This document shows positions 14,201 through 20,203 of a DNA stretch of 21,278 bases, in pieces (position 1 is the stretch's first letter; each line of letters opens with the position of its first letter). The position numbers and the translations under genes were made by a program. This stretch comes from an uncultured Lachnospiraceae bacterium (GTDB taxonomy: Bacteria; Bacillota; Clostridia; Lachnospirales; Lachnospiraceae): the NCBI GenBank assembly GCA_910586585.1, contig CAJUKA010000075.1, forward strand, positions 1 to 21,278. The letters run 5' to 3'. The notes under the pieces were generated by a model. It was not told the DNA's origin. It did not search any database and saw nothing but the letters and a program-made list of their open reading frames with translations.

Positions 14201-16871
14201 AGATTTCAATGCCGCCATTATCCCTGCTGATTTTGCATTTTCCATAGGAATTGTCTGTATATTCCGACATAAAGAAGCCTTCCCGCTGTTCCCCATATAC
14301 ATTTGCAAGGAATCCGGCTTTGCTCTCCATGTTCATGTTTGTGGTAAAAATGTCATAGATCAGTGTCTTTACGGAGATATACTGGATTTCTTCGTTGAAA
14401 TATGCCTTTAACGGTTCCAGCCACAGGTTTTCCTCCTGCTTTTCTGATTCTTCGGCGGTAAGCTCCACTGTGTCAAAGGTTTTCCGGTGGATAAATTTAT
14501 CCTTGTCCGGGTTATGGCTTGAATACCTGTCGTGTTCAAGCTGCCCCATCACATCATATGGAATCCTGTTATCCCTGTGTGGTCTGTCAAACACAAGCAC
14601 TTCATCAAACAGATAGTCATAGAACTGCCTGCCATGCCATACGTTTTCCCCGTTGCTTGCAATGACCTCATCATAGGCATCGTCCCATGAAACTTCCATC
14701 TGCTCCTGTATGCCTGTCTGTGCAAAAACCATTTGCAGGGTGTTTATGCGGTTCTGCTGATGCTGTCCCGCATCTTCCGAAAGAAACTTATCTGCCTCTT
14801 CTTTATAAGTCTTTATCCATGATACATTCGGGCGTTCTTCCATCACACGGTCAATTTCAGAATAAGGCGCATATGTCTGGTATACACCGTCAGCAATCAT
14901 GCTTTCCACATAAGCCGCACAGTCCCACCAGTCAAGCTCCGTTTTCCATTTCGTGCCTTCCCCGTCGTAATATTCAATGGAAATGCCCTCTTTTGTCTGC
15001 TCTATGTCACATCTGCCGTAACGGTTTTCAAAATGATTATCTATGCCTGCAGCGTAAATATTTTTGCCGAGCATCCTTTCAATAAACTGTACCTTGTCAC
15101 TCATGGGCAGCTCTTTTGTGAACACCTCATAAATCAGCATGTTTGGGACCGGACTCCAGAAACTCTTCTGGAAAAACTCATCCATAGCCTCCTGCCACAC
15201 AGCCGCCGATACTTTTTCAGGATCAAATGCCTTTGGCGGGGTATAATATTCCCCTGTCATTATCAGCGCACCCAGTTCACGCTCTATGGCTTTCCAGTTC
15301 ATATAGCTTTCTTTTTCGATCCCGCCCTCACGCCACTCAAACCGGAATCCCTTTGCATGAAACGAGTCATACCCGTGCAGCCCGTCCCCCTCAAGGGGCC
15401 AGCCTGCACCGCCCTGTCCGTATTCCTTACGGATTGCCTTTACACGTTCACCCGGATCGGAAATATCCTGAAACATTGCATAGATACGCCTTTTCCCATG
15501 TTCAAACCCGCTGCCATGCATAAGCGCCTCTTTCACATATTCATGCGGCACGGTAAGCACCTGTTCCGGCTTCTGGTAGGAATATTCACTGGGCAGTGCC
15601 ATATCCCCGTTTTGGGCAATCAAAAAGGAAGCCTGTTCATAGCTTCCTTTCTGTGTGTCAGAACTTCCTAAAGAATTGATTTCACTCAGTTCCCGTTCAA
15701 TCTCCCTGTCAAGTTCTGCTTTCCTTATATCCTGCTGTTCACTGTCCCCTAATGGAACTTCATCACTACTTCCTTCATCACGATTTCTTCTGCCTGCATC
15801 CTCGCCTGCTGGCGTAGCTGCCACATCTCCATTGTCGAGTTTCTGTCCCCCGGCGGGTTGTTTTTCAGGTAGCTGTTCTCCAGTTCGTCCATCATCCGGT
15901 TCGCCTCGTTCTCCACTTCCTGCATCTTCTCCGCCAGTTTCCCGAACCTCTTTAACGTCCGGTATCTGTCGTTGTGGTTCTCTTTCAGGTACTCCATCGC
16001 CCTCACTGCGAATTTCCCCAAGTTTGTCATGCTCACCGTTTCCTCCGGTGCCGTAAGCAACGGGTACAGCATCCCGTCCGCTCCCTCGTGATACGTCATT
16101 GTTATCTCTGCCATTTGCAATACTCCTTTCTTCCATCTGCTTCAAATCATTTGCAATGCCTCTCAGCACTTCACAGGATATATCGCTGAGCAGAGATCCT
16201 AAACGGTAGACTTCCTCCTCTTTCGTAAATGCGGTAATAAAGGAGAAATCCTGTTTTTCAGTGGGAAGGTCAAAGCCGCATCTTGTAAATACCGCATACA
16301 TGACGCTTCTTTTTAACGCTTCTACTGCCGTAATCTCTTGCACTCTGCCATTTTCTGTTATCTGTTTGTTTCCTGCTAAATTCGTGAACTCAGTGATACG
16401 CTCACTAAATTCTGAGTCCATTATGACTCCGATTCTGCTTTCTGTAAAGTCTTTTAGGAAAGATTTATCAGATTCTTTTCCTTCCGTCAGGACAGTCCCC
16501 TCTTTTTCCCGTATCCATGCAGAGTAGGCTTTCATGGTGTTCTTATCAAGCTCCCATGTCAGGCGGCTTTCCCTGCCCCCGGTATCGGATATGTCGAAAA
16601 CATACCGCATATCCGGTTTTAAGGCTCTTGACGGGAAGATTGCGATACCCTTGCTGCCACGCCTTACATACCGCCCTACCTTTTTCCATGTGTCGAAGTC
16701 TGCAATCAGCTTTGCCCCCGGTCTCTGCATATAGACCATGAGGATATTGTCAAACTCATAGCGGTAGAGCTGCCCCGTAAGCCTGCACACGCTTTTCCAT
16801 GCCCGCCCGTTTCCAGTCACTTCATCTATGGCAGCATCATACAGCTTTGATGTCTTAGTGTCTGCACTCAT
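8295..16871 (-). CDS. Giant ArdC-like / N6-adenine methyltransferase / SNF2-like helicase ICE protein, 2858 aa
   Basis: ATG 16871 has AAAGGGGG upstream. Residues 5-100 resemble the ArdC N-terminal ssDNA-binding domain (YEFDNILMVYMQRPG, then WKKVGRYVRRGSKGIAIF). Residues 250-440 are a low-complexity linker. Four divergent copies of a roughly 100-residue domain follow (441-537, 558-659, 817-917, 1063-1158), with an acidic Gln/Glu linker between the last two. A methyltransferase domain has motif I EPALGVGHFFG (E1324) and motif IV NVPF (N1388, a variant of NPPY/F). The SNF2-like motor has Walker A VGAGKT (K2038), DEAH (D2196), FATGTPVSN and EQREGRGVRQGN (from E2540). The C-terminus is coiled. Such proteins are hallmarks of clostridial ICEs and large plasmids and probably protect and remodel transferred DNA. 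Stop overlaps the sortase start. A TnpV-like gene lies inside it in another frame. Confidence 0.93.
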   Translation of the reverse strand: MSADTKTSKLYDAAIDEVTGNGRAWKSVCRLTGQLYRYEFDNILMVYMQRPGAKLIADFDTWKKVGRYVRRGSKGIAIFPSRALKPDMRYVFDISDTGGRESRLTWELDKNTMKAYSAWIREKEGTVLTEGKESDKSFLKDFTESRIGVIMDSEFSERITEFTNLAGNKQITENGRVQEITAVEALKRSVMYAVFTRCGFDLPTEKQDFSFITAFTKEEEVYRLGSLLSDISCEVLRGIANDLKQMEERSIANGRDNNDVSRGSGRDAVPVAYGTGGNGEHDKLGEIRSEGDGVPEREPQRQIPDVKEVRETGGEDAGSGERGEPDDGRTGEQLPEKQPAGGQKLDNGDVAATPAGEDAGRRNRDEGSSDEVPLGDSEQQDIRKAELDREIERELSEINSLGSSDTQKGSYEQASFLIAQNGDMALPSEYSYQKPEQVLTVPHEYVKEALMHGSGFEHGKRRIYAMFQDISDPGERVKAIRKEYGQGGAGWPLEGDGLHGYDSFHAKGFRFEWREGGIEKESYMNWKAIERELGALIMTGEYYTPPKAFDPEKVSAAVWQEAMDEFFQKSFWSPVPNMLIYEVFTKELPMSDKVQFIERMLGKNIYAAGIDNHFENRYGRCDIEQTKEGISIEYYDGEGTKWKTELDWWDCAAYVESMIADGVYQTYAPYSEIDRVMEERPNVSWIKTYKEEADKFLSEDAGQHQQNRINTLQMVFAQTGIQEQMEVSWDDAYDEVIASNGENVWHGRQFYDYLFDEVLVFDRPHRDNRIPYDVMGQLEHDRYSSHNPDKDKFIHRKTFDTVELTAEESEKQEENLWLEPLKAYFNEEIQYISVKTLIYDIFTTNMNMESKAGFLANVYGEQREGFFMSEYTDNSYGKCKISRDNGGIEISYPRADGTKGEKRVDYRYCADLILHMIEENDYLTEGIFERFKEAPKAFAAMPWFMEIYHEYKERMRQEPDFEAVSIDGQTEEIQEGQEPEQQEVTEEIPETQQTAENVQEETPVIQQENGQADTPKMPETAERVEGDIINSDGSVAKPAAGSLFPEALRQVEAMDEDLRDALEIYLTKCSAVTPYQPFLQMVSESSLTKEDKLYFLNRTINHMEDKEQTKAYHNNAYGLVEYVQSRDSFVADLKTQDGERKKLSATYEQLYSIMEYLIRAKSFVIQRRINEYAAEYARTPYEKKSDLEKQFEDKVKALTSRQRKGNFHFEDEELPKGGQKTRYQWNVEAIRLLKQIEHEGRNATPEEQKTLARYVGWGGIPQAFDERNEGWQKEYAELKELLSTPEYEDARETVNTAFYTSPVITQAVYDALEKFGFQKGSILEPALGVGHFFGTLPESMQESRLYGVEKDDISGRIAKLLYPKAQIKVKGFEETQYPDNFFDVAVGNVPFGDYKLYDAKYAKHNFRIHDYFFAKTLDKVRPGGIVAFITSKGTLDKANPSVRKYIAERAELLGAIRLPSSAFKDSAGTDVTSDIIFLQKRERKIVSEPDWVHLGRTENGIAVNSYFAEHPEMMLGTMEYDTRMFGNGSKYTSCVNHDENFDLKDALKTAVGQISGRITDVAELAGEEEKTEDIIEADPDVKNYTYTFVDGKLYYRENSVMYRKEVSATAEERIRNMDEIRTITRQLIFIQTEGCSSEELASQQKLLNDKYDSYVKKYGPLTGRGNQQAFRDDADYPLLCSLEVVDEDGRVEKADMFYKQTIRAKIQVERVETAVEALNVSVNEFGTVNIPFMLSIYEPDISNEMESLPEGSTLSPDAEAEIKRSVLLKDLEGLVYLEPTEYNPDNLNMGWKTADEYLSGNVRDKLRIAEAYQKENPELFGANVEALKSVQPERLDASEIDVRIGTTWIEPQDYEQFIYELLKTPPRARAVRTQYTNSGIQLKLNTYNMNWFIERKSMDNGSIAATETYGTKRIDAYSIFEETLNLRTVTVRDRIDDGEGKYHYEVNKKETMLAREKQNQMKEAFKSWIFKDPERRQKYVDYYNETFNNIRLREYDGSHLTFPGMNPEIKLRDHQKNAIARVLLGGNTLLAHCVGAGKTFTMMAACMEQRRLGLANKNVIVVPKSIVGQTAGEFMRLYPSANILVATERDFEKSRRKQFVSRIATGDYDCVIMSHSQFEKIPISKERKERMLQAQIQEISYAIDEIKSENGEQWTIKQMEAQKKKLDEQLKALTDESSKDDLITFEELGIDSVMVDEAHHFKNLSIFSKINNVSGISSTGSKKAMDMYLKCQYLDEINDGRGIVFATGTPVSNTMCELYVMQLYLQKRTLERMGIYHFDSWASNFGEVTTALELTVEGSGFRFKSRFNKFTNVPELMTSFREVADVQTPDMLNLPVPALRSGKPIIVESEPDWYVKQVMEEFAKRAEAIHGGGVDPKEDNFLKITGEARLLGTDARLLELHAPDNPDGKLNKVAANVAAEYFAGNKDGKIGCQLIFSDIGTPKTAWTPDWAERIKNGGQFDIYNYLKTELVKQGIPAEEIAFIHDAKTDAQREALFRDMRSGKKKILIGSTDQCGTGVNVQAHITAMHHVDCPWKPSCIEQREGRGVRQGNENDEVAIYRYVTKGTFDAYSWSLVENKQRFISQVMTSKAVSRTCEDIDEATLSYAEIKAVATGNPLIKEKMQLENDVQRLKMLKSSYDSQRYSLQDNFMIRYPKLIKASETKLACVREDAKTAEAALIAEPDFAVTVDAAGKGVKFTERTEGGTFMLQMVSQCKNGETTHIGNFKGFELLVEKNFIGVNYMVLRGKTDYKAELSTSPVGNMIKLENLCQGIPVGIPELEKRIEQYQRDMEQSRQEYDKPFTQEGELNEKVARLNELNVQLDLENGKTEDIDLCEEQDNARVAEPDSYHSFPPGKEGR
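13398..15551 (-). repeat. Four divergent tandem copies of a domain of about 100 residues (protein-level repeat)
   Basis: The copies are residues 441-537, 558-659, 817-917 and 1063-1158 of the giant protein. Copies 2 and 3 share LIYEVFT/LIYDIFT, then NRYGRCDI/NSYGKCKI, then EGISIEYYDGEGTK/GGIEISYPRADGTK, then CAAYVESMI/CADLILHMI. Copy 4 keeps NAYG and a DGERKK stretch before YSIMEYLI. Copy 1 keeps the RIYAMF, GYDSFHAKGF and ELGALI positions. This is not visible as DNA identity. Confidence 0.55.
15749..16114 (-). CDS. TnpV-like small protein nested in the giant helicase gene, 121 aa
   Basis: This complete frame lies wholly inside the giant gene, same strand, another reading frame. ATG 16114 has AAAGGAG 8 nt upstream; an upstream TTG (16120) is a poorer start. 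The protein begins MAEITMTYHEGADGMLYPLL, continues with LGKFAVRAMEYLKENHNDRY, FGKLAEKMQEVENEA, and ends MQAEEIVMKEVVMKFH. That order (Tyr-His-Glu, Tyr-Pro-x-Leu, Leu/Ile-Gly-Lys-Tyr/Phe, Tyr-Leu-Lys-Glu-x-His, Gly-Lys-Leu, then a C-terminal AEEIV-E helix) matches what I know of TnpV proteins of clostridial mobile elements, whose function is unknown. In the giant protein the same bases encode only a Gly/Glu/Arg/Asp-rich linker (about 253-375), so coding constraint seems to lie on the nested frame. Family assignment is by memory of the pattern. Confidence 0.75.
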   Translation of the reverse strand: MAEITMTYHEGADGMLYPLLTAPEETVSMTNLGKFAVRAMEYLKENHNDRYRTLKRFGKLAEKMQEVENEANRMMDELENSYLKNNPPGDRNSTMEMWQLRQQARMQAEEIVMKEVVMKFH

Positions 16872-16883
16872 ATACAGCCCCCT

Positions 16884-17123
16884 TTATCTGTTTTTCTCCT
16901 TTGGCGTTTTTACTGCCTCATGTTCCTCCATTTCATATATCTGTCTTGCATATTCCAGTTCCTTTTCCTGAAAAATTTCATAGAAGAACTCTGCAAATCC
17001 CTCCCCGTCTGCACGTTCCGGTGCATCCGGCAGGAACTCGCACCACTGTCTGCACGCTTCTTCCAGTACCATAGGGAAAATCTTCTCCCTGATCTCACTT
17101 GCCTTTATATCATCAAATGTCAT
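16884..17123 (-). CDS. Small acidic ICE protein, 79 aa
   Basis: ATG 17123 lies 6 bp after the stop of the upstream MT-A70 gene; its GGAGG is within the last codons of that gene, so it is coupled. The protein is acidic, soluble and helical: MTFDDIKASEIREKIFPMVL, a CRQWCEFLPDAPERADG middle and a FFYEIFQEKELEYARQIYEM amphipathic helix. There are two cysteines (C24, C28) but no zinc-site pattern. It precedes the giant helicase gene by 12 bp. No family is recognised. It could be an accessory subunit of the methyltransferase or helicase next to it, but only position supports that. Confidence 0.75.
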   Translation of the reverse strand: MTFDDIKASEIREKIFPMVLEEACRQWCEFLPDAPERADGEGFAEFFYEIFQEKELEYARQIYEMEEHEAVKTPKEKNR

Positions 17124-17129
17124 ATACTT

Positions 17130-17693
17130 TTATACCTCCAATATTGATTGCCTGATATCTTTTCCGTCTATCTCGTCCCCAAGACAGTCCCATCCTTCGT
17201 ATCTCTGCCTTGCAAACAGTTCTATCCGTGGTAAATCCCCGCACAGTTCCACAATCCGCTCCCGTATTTCATCCGGCTTTTTGCTGTGTTCCATGATCCT
17301 TGCATCGCACACCTGCGGTACATTTATGGAAACCCTCTCTGGTCTGCCTTTTGTGCCGAGGATACAGATTTCCGAACAGGAACGTGTCCAGAAACCGAGT
17401 CCGAAATAAAAGGTATCTGCCTTTTTATTCCTCTTTACCCAGTTAAATCCGCAGGTCTGATAACTGAACCCCCACCGCTCCATAACCAAAAGCCCTTCTG
17501 TAAGGAACGGAAACGTCACCCACAAAAAAAGCACACAGTCATCAGCGGCAATTGTCCCGACAGGCAGCGAACATATATCTTCTATATTCATTGTGTGGTA
17601 ATGGTCCTCTGCAACCCCCTGTCCAACTTTCCGGTCATATTTCCACGGCGGATCAGCATAAATGATGTTATATTTTCTTTTTGCGCTAAACAT
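17130..17693 (-). CDS. MT-A70 family adenine-N6 methyltransferase, second copy, 187 aa
   Basis: I choose ATG 17693 over the TTG at 17696; GGGAGG lies 9 nt upstream in the end of the previous gene, which it overlaps by 8 bp. MT-A70 enzymes methylate adenine N6 using SAM. The catalytic DPPW is at 14-17 in IIYADPPWKY. HYHTM, LFLWVTFPFL and the conserved SEICILGTKGRP stretch follow, then a C-terminal RIELFARQRYEGWDCLGDE segment typical of bacterial and phage members. The length is usual for small prokaryotic members. It is a tandem paralogue of the gene at 17686-18249, with nearly identical ends and a diverged middle. In a mobile element such enzymes plausibly protect DNA from restriction; the target sequence is unknown. 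Confidence 0.92.
   Translation of the reverse strand: MFSAKRKYNIIYADPPWKYDRKVGQGVAEDHYHTMNIEDICSLPVGTIAADDCVLFLWVTFPFLTEGLLVMERWGFSYQTCGFNWVKRNKKADTFYFGLGFWTRSCSEICILGTKGRPERVSINVPQVCDARIMEHSKKPDEIRERIVELCGDLPRIELFARQRYEGWDCLGDEIDGKDIRQSILEV
17182..17318 (-). repeat. Near-identical direct repeat, shared with 17738-17874 (3' ends of the MT-A70 pair)
   Basis: By eye there are about 5 mismatches in 137 bp, with an exact 51 bp block (17182-17232 equal to 17738-17788). A second exact block of 33 bp is shared at the 5' ends (17643-17675 and 18208-18240). The middle of the two genes is much less similar. Confidence 0.85.
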
Positions 17694-18249
17694 CAAGTAT
17701 TGCCTCCCTTATATCCCTTCCGTCTATTTCATCTCCCAGACAGTCCCATCCTTCGTATCTCTGCCTTGCAAACAGTTCTATCCGTGGTATGTCCCCGCAC
17801 AGTTCCACAATCCGCTCCCGTATCTCGTCCGGCTTTTTGCTGTGTTCCATAATCCTTGCATCGCACACCTGCGGAACAGCTTTTGATACCCTCTTTGGTC
17901 TGCCTTTTGTACCGAGAATACAGATTTCCGAATTGGAACGTGTCCAGAAACCGAGTCCCATAAAGAACGTGTCTGCTTTTTTATTCCGTTTTACCCAGTT
18001 GAACCCGCAGGTCTTATAGGTAAATCCCCATGCCTCCATGACAGATATTCCTTCAATTAAACAGGGGAAAGTGATCCACAAAAAAAGGATACAGTCGTCA
18101 TCGGCTATTCTTCCAACAGGCAATGACCGTATATCCTCAATATTCATTGTATGGTAATGATTTTCTGCGCTTCTCCCTTCCCCTTTTTTAGAATATACCT
18201 TATACTGCCACGGCGGATCAGCATAAATGATGTTATATTTCTTTCCCAA
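17686..18249 (-). CDS. MT-A70 family adenine-N6 methyltransferase, first copy, 187 aa
   Basis: The only usable start upstream of the catalytic motif is TTG at 18249; a GGAGG in the end of the upstream gene lies 10 nt before it. The next Met falls after DPPW, so TTG seems real. DPPW is at residues 11-14 (YNIIYADPPWQYK), followed by NHYHTMNIEDI, LFLWITFPCL and SEICILGTKGRP, then RIELFARQRYEGWDCLGDE. It overlaps the second copy by 8 bp. Compared with that copy, the N-terminal 11 and C-terminal roughly 60 residues are almost the same, while the loop after DPPW (VYSKKGEGRSAEN versus the second copy's DRKVGQGVAED) and the region at 58-85 differ. This could give the two enzymes different targets or partners, or make an obligate pair like eukaryotic METTL3/METTL14; both retain DPPW, so both may be active. 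Confidence 0.92.
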   Translation of the reverse strand: MGKKYNIIYADPPWQYKVYSKKGEGRSAENHYHTMNIEDIRSLPVGRIADDDCILFLWITFPCLIEGISVMEAWGFTYKTCGFNWVKRNKKADTFFMGLGFWTRSNSEICILGTKGRPKRVSKAVPQVCDARIMEHSKKPDEIRERIVELCGDIPRIELFARQRYEGWDCLGDEIDGRDIREAILDV

Positions 18250-18254
18250 TAAAA

Positions 18255-18626
18255 CTAAGCCTCCTGTACCTTGATCAGCGTGGAAAACAGCCTGTATTCT
18301 TCCTTATCCATCTCCACGGCAAAGGAAACGGCATTTTCCCGGCGCTCTGACCTGTCCGCTGCTTTCTTTATCTTCTTTGCCAGACGCAGGAGTACAAAGT
18401 TCTCTTTGGAAAGCTCCATGCACTCCTTAAAGGGCATTTCCTGTGCTTCAAGCTGCCCCTGTCTTGCCTGTATTTCCTCCGCAAGCCTTGATTCAACTGT
18501 CATTACATCCGCAGTGTCTATGGATACTTCCGCCTTTGTCCTGCCGGAACGCTCCCACTCCTTATGAAGCAGCTTTACCAGATGCTCCATGTTTCTAACT
18601 GTTTCTTTTCCTGATATTTTTTCCAT
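18255..18626 (-). CDS. Uncharacterised helical ICE protein, 123 aa
   Basis: ATG 18626 has AAAAGGGGG upstream. The protein is charged and nearly all helical: VRNMEHLVKLLHKEWERSG at the start, a middle with VESRLAEEIQARQGQLEAQE and FVLLRLAKKIKKAADRSERR towards the end. There is no membrane segment, signal or cysteine. It ends 5 bp before the TTG start of the first MT-A70 gene and supplies that gene's ribosome site, so expression is linked. I recognise no family. The layout suggests an accessory gene of the same operon. Confidence 0.78.
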   Translation of the reverse strand: MEKISGKETVRNMEHLVKLLHKEWERSGRTKAEVSIDTADVMTVESRLAEEIQARQGQLEAQEMPFKECMELSKENFVLLRLAKKIKKAADRSERRENAVSFAVEMDKEEYRLFSTLIKVQEA

Positions 18627-18641
18627 ATGATTTCCCCCTTT

Positions 18642-19553
18642 TCAACGTGATTGTCCTGATATTTTTTTCTGTTCTTCTTTCGCATGGTACATTCCGTCAT
18701 ACATTCCCCTGTCAAGCATTTTATCGAACACGTCCGGCTCACTTGTCCCAAAATTATTTTCAAGACAGTCCCTTGCTGTGTTTCTTACCCTCTCCGGCAG
18801 TCCCTCTTTCTGCTCCACATTCTTCTGCATCCAGAAATCCTTCCGTATCTTATCCCGCAGGTCTGAAACATTCTCCACCCTGTCAGGCTCTCCATACTCC
18901 TGTTTGAGAATGTCAAAGTCAATCCTTGTAATGTCATTCCCTAAATAAACGCCATGATCCCACTCTATGCCTGTTACCATGCTGTCACTGTCGGGACGTT
19001 CCCCTTTTGGGTATCTCTCATAAAACCGGACACCATTCCCCACTATGATCTGGCTGTCCCTCATGCTCATTAACAGCAGATTTTGTGGACTTAACGCTGC
19101 AAGCACACGGTAGTCATTCCCATTCATGTTATGAAGCACTTCCCCGGCATGGAAAGTATGCTCCACAGGTTCATAATGCAGGTAAGGGAACAGCGAATGT
19201 CCGTCCGGCTTCATGTTGTATATCCGCAGAACGTCAAGACAGTCCTTAGAGCAGCGTTCCGCATCAAAAGACCATTCGCCATCATTAAATCGTCCTGAAA
19301 GGAACTCCCTTAACTGCGGCTCACTCCCACAAAATGACGCATGGATACTCTTGTTTGCCGCAATATACAGATCGCTCCAGTCCGCCTTTCCTGCCTTTGT
19401 TCCATACAGTGTGCCTATGGCTCCTGCCATATCCTCTGCATGTTCTCCCCACAGCTTTAATGCTGCCTCCATATAATCTGTAAGGTTCAACAGATAGTTG
19501 GTTTCCGTCCCTTTCCGGTTTTCCACCACCATAATCATATCTTCTAATTTCAT
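18642..19553 (-). CDS. Uncharacterised ICE protein, 303 aa
   Basis: ATG 19553 follows GGAGG by 5 nt. It is a soluble acidic protein without signal or membrane segment. Notable parts are an N-terminal helical region (NLTDYMEAALKLWGEHAEDM, then YGTKAGKADWSDLYIAANKS), a central beta-rich part (VEHTFHAGEVLHNMNGNDYR, VLAALSPQNLLLMSMRDSQI and VVGNG-like VGNGVRFYERYP) and a C-terminal helical region ending YHAKEEQKKISGQSR. The central part resembles modules found in other multi-domain ICE proteins of Clostridia (a small beta domain around HAGEVLHN-NDYRVL), but I cannot give a reliable family name. It sits between the clamp-motif protein and the 123-residue gene. Function is unknown. Confidence 0.82.
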   Translation of the reverse strand: MKLEDMIMVVENRKGTETNYLLNLTDYMEAALKLWGEHAEDMAGAIGTLYGTKAGKADWSDLYIAANKSIHASFCGSEPQLREFLSGRFNDGEWSFDAERCSKDCLDVLRIYNMKPDGHSLFPYLHYEPVEHTFHAGEVLHNMNGNDYRVLAALSPQNLLLMSMRDSQIIVGNGVRFYERYPKGERPDSDSMVTGIEWDHGVYLGNDITRIDFDILKQEYGEPDRVENVSDLRDKIRKDFWMQKNVEQKEGLPERVRNTARDCLENNFGTSEPDVFDKMLDRGMYDGMYHAKEEQKKISGQSR

Positions 19554-19588
19554 GCTTTCCTCCTTTTATCCGCATAAAAAGACAGCGC

Positions 19589-20194
19589 TTATCGGCACTG
19601 CCCTGTCTCCATACCAAACTGGAACAAAGAAAGCTGCCCGTCTCCCTGTACCTGTCCCGGCTCTTTTTTCCTGTCATTTATGATATTCATCATCCGTGTG
19701 GCGCACTGGGCAAAGGACTCCAGATAACCCTCCGGTCTGCCCGCATGTCGGCGCATTGTAATCAGATCCCCATCTTTTATGGCTCTTGCAAGCCCGGAGG
19801 CATACCCAAGCACGTTATGCAGGCTTATCTGCTTCGCCTCTTTTTCCGTCAGAACATCCTTGTTTGCAAGGAGATAGAAAAAGTTGGGATCGGAAATATA
19901 ATATTCCAAAGCCTGCGCCGCACCGTCTTTTATCTCACCTGCCCTTGCCATATAATTTTCGCTTACTTTTGGCGGCACTTCCCGGTAGAAAACTTCCGGG
20001 TATTTTTCGTAATCCGTGCCGTATTGCTCCACCATCTTGTTTTTATAGTACATGATATGGTTCCTTACAAGGTTCATGTTCGTGCCATCCGCATAGGACG
20101 GATCACTGCCGCCATGTTCTCTCAGGTGTTCCCACCGTTCAAAGGATTTTGCAAGTTCTTCCGCAAGGTTCTCTGTCTCTTTCTTTTTTGCCAT
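19589..20194 (-). CDS. ICE protein with C-terminal sliding-clamp-type motif, 201 aa
   Basis: The frame can open at GTG 20200, but ATG 20194 has AGGCGG 5 nt upstream, while that site would be too close to the GTG, so I use 20194. It begins MAKKKETENLAEELAKSFER. The protein is soluble and helical, with YYKNKMVEQYGTDYEKYPEV, then a conserved-looking LHNVLGYASGLARAIKDGD block and RRHAGRPEGYLESFAQCATR. Near the C-terminus (187-191) there is QLSLF, which matches the consensus QL(S/D)LF pentapeptide used by bacterial proteins to bind the DNA polymerase III beta sliding clamp. It lies 9 bp after the P60 peptidase gene. The body of the protein belongs to no family I can name. The clamp motif suggests a DNA-associated job in element maintenance or replication after transfer; this is inference. 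Confidence 0.82.
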   Translation of the reverse strand: MAKKKETENLAEELAKSFERWEHLREHGGSDPSYADGTNMNLVRNHIMYYKNKMVEQYGTDYEKYPEVFYREVPPKVSENYMARAGEIKDGAAQALEYYISDPNFFYLLANKDVLTEKEAKQISLHNVLGYASGLARAIKDGDLITMRRHAGRPEGYLESFAQCATRMMNIINDRKKEPGQVQGDGQLSLFQFGMETGQCR

Positions 20195-20203
20195 ATACAC
20201 CGC

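Noticed and set aside
13533..14411. Plus-strand frame of 292 codons
   Set aside because: It is the antisense shadow of the giant helicase gene; the Cys/Phe/His/Leu-rich composition is unlike a real protein and there is no ribosome site.
18575..18763. Minus-strand 62-codon frame spanning the end of one gene and the start of the next
   Set aside because: It overlaps two well-supported genes in another frame and has no convincing composition.
19321..19677. Minus-strand 118-codon frame across the junction of two ICE genes
   Set aside because: It is a shadow of the 303-residue gene; Arg/Gly-rich composition and no conserved pattern.
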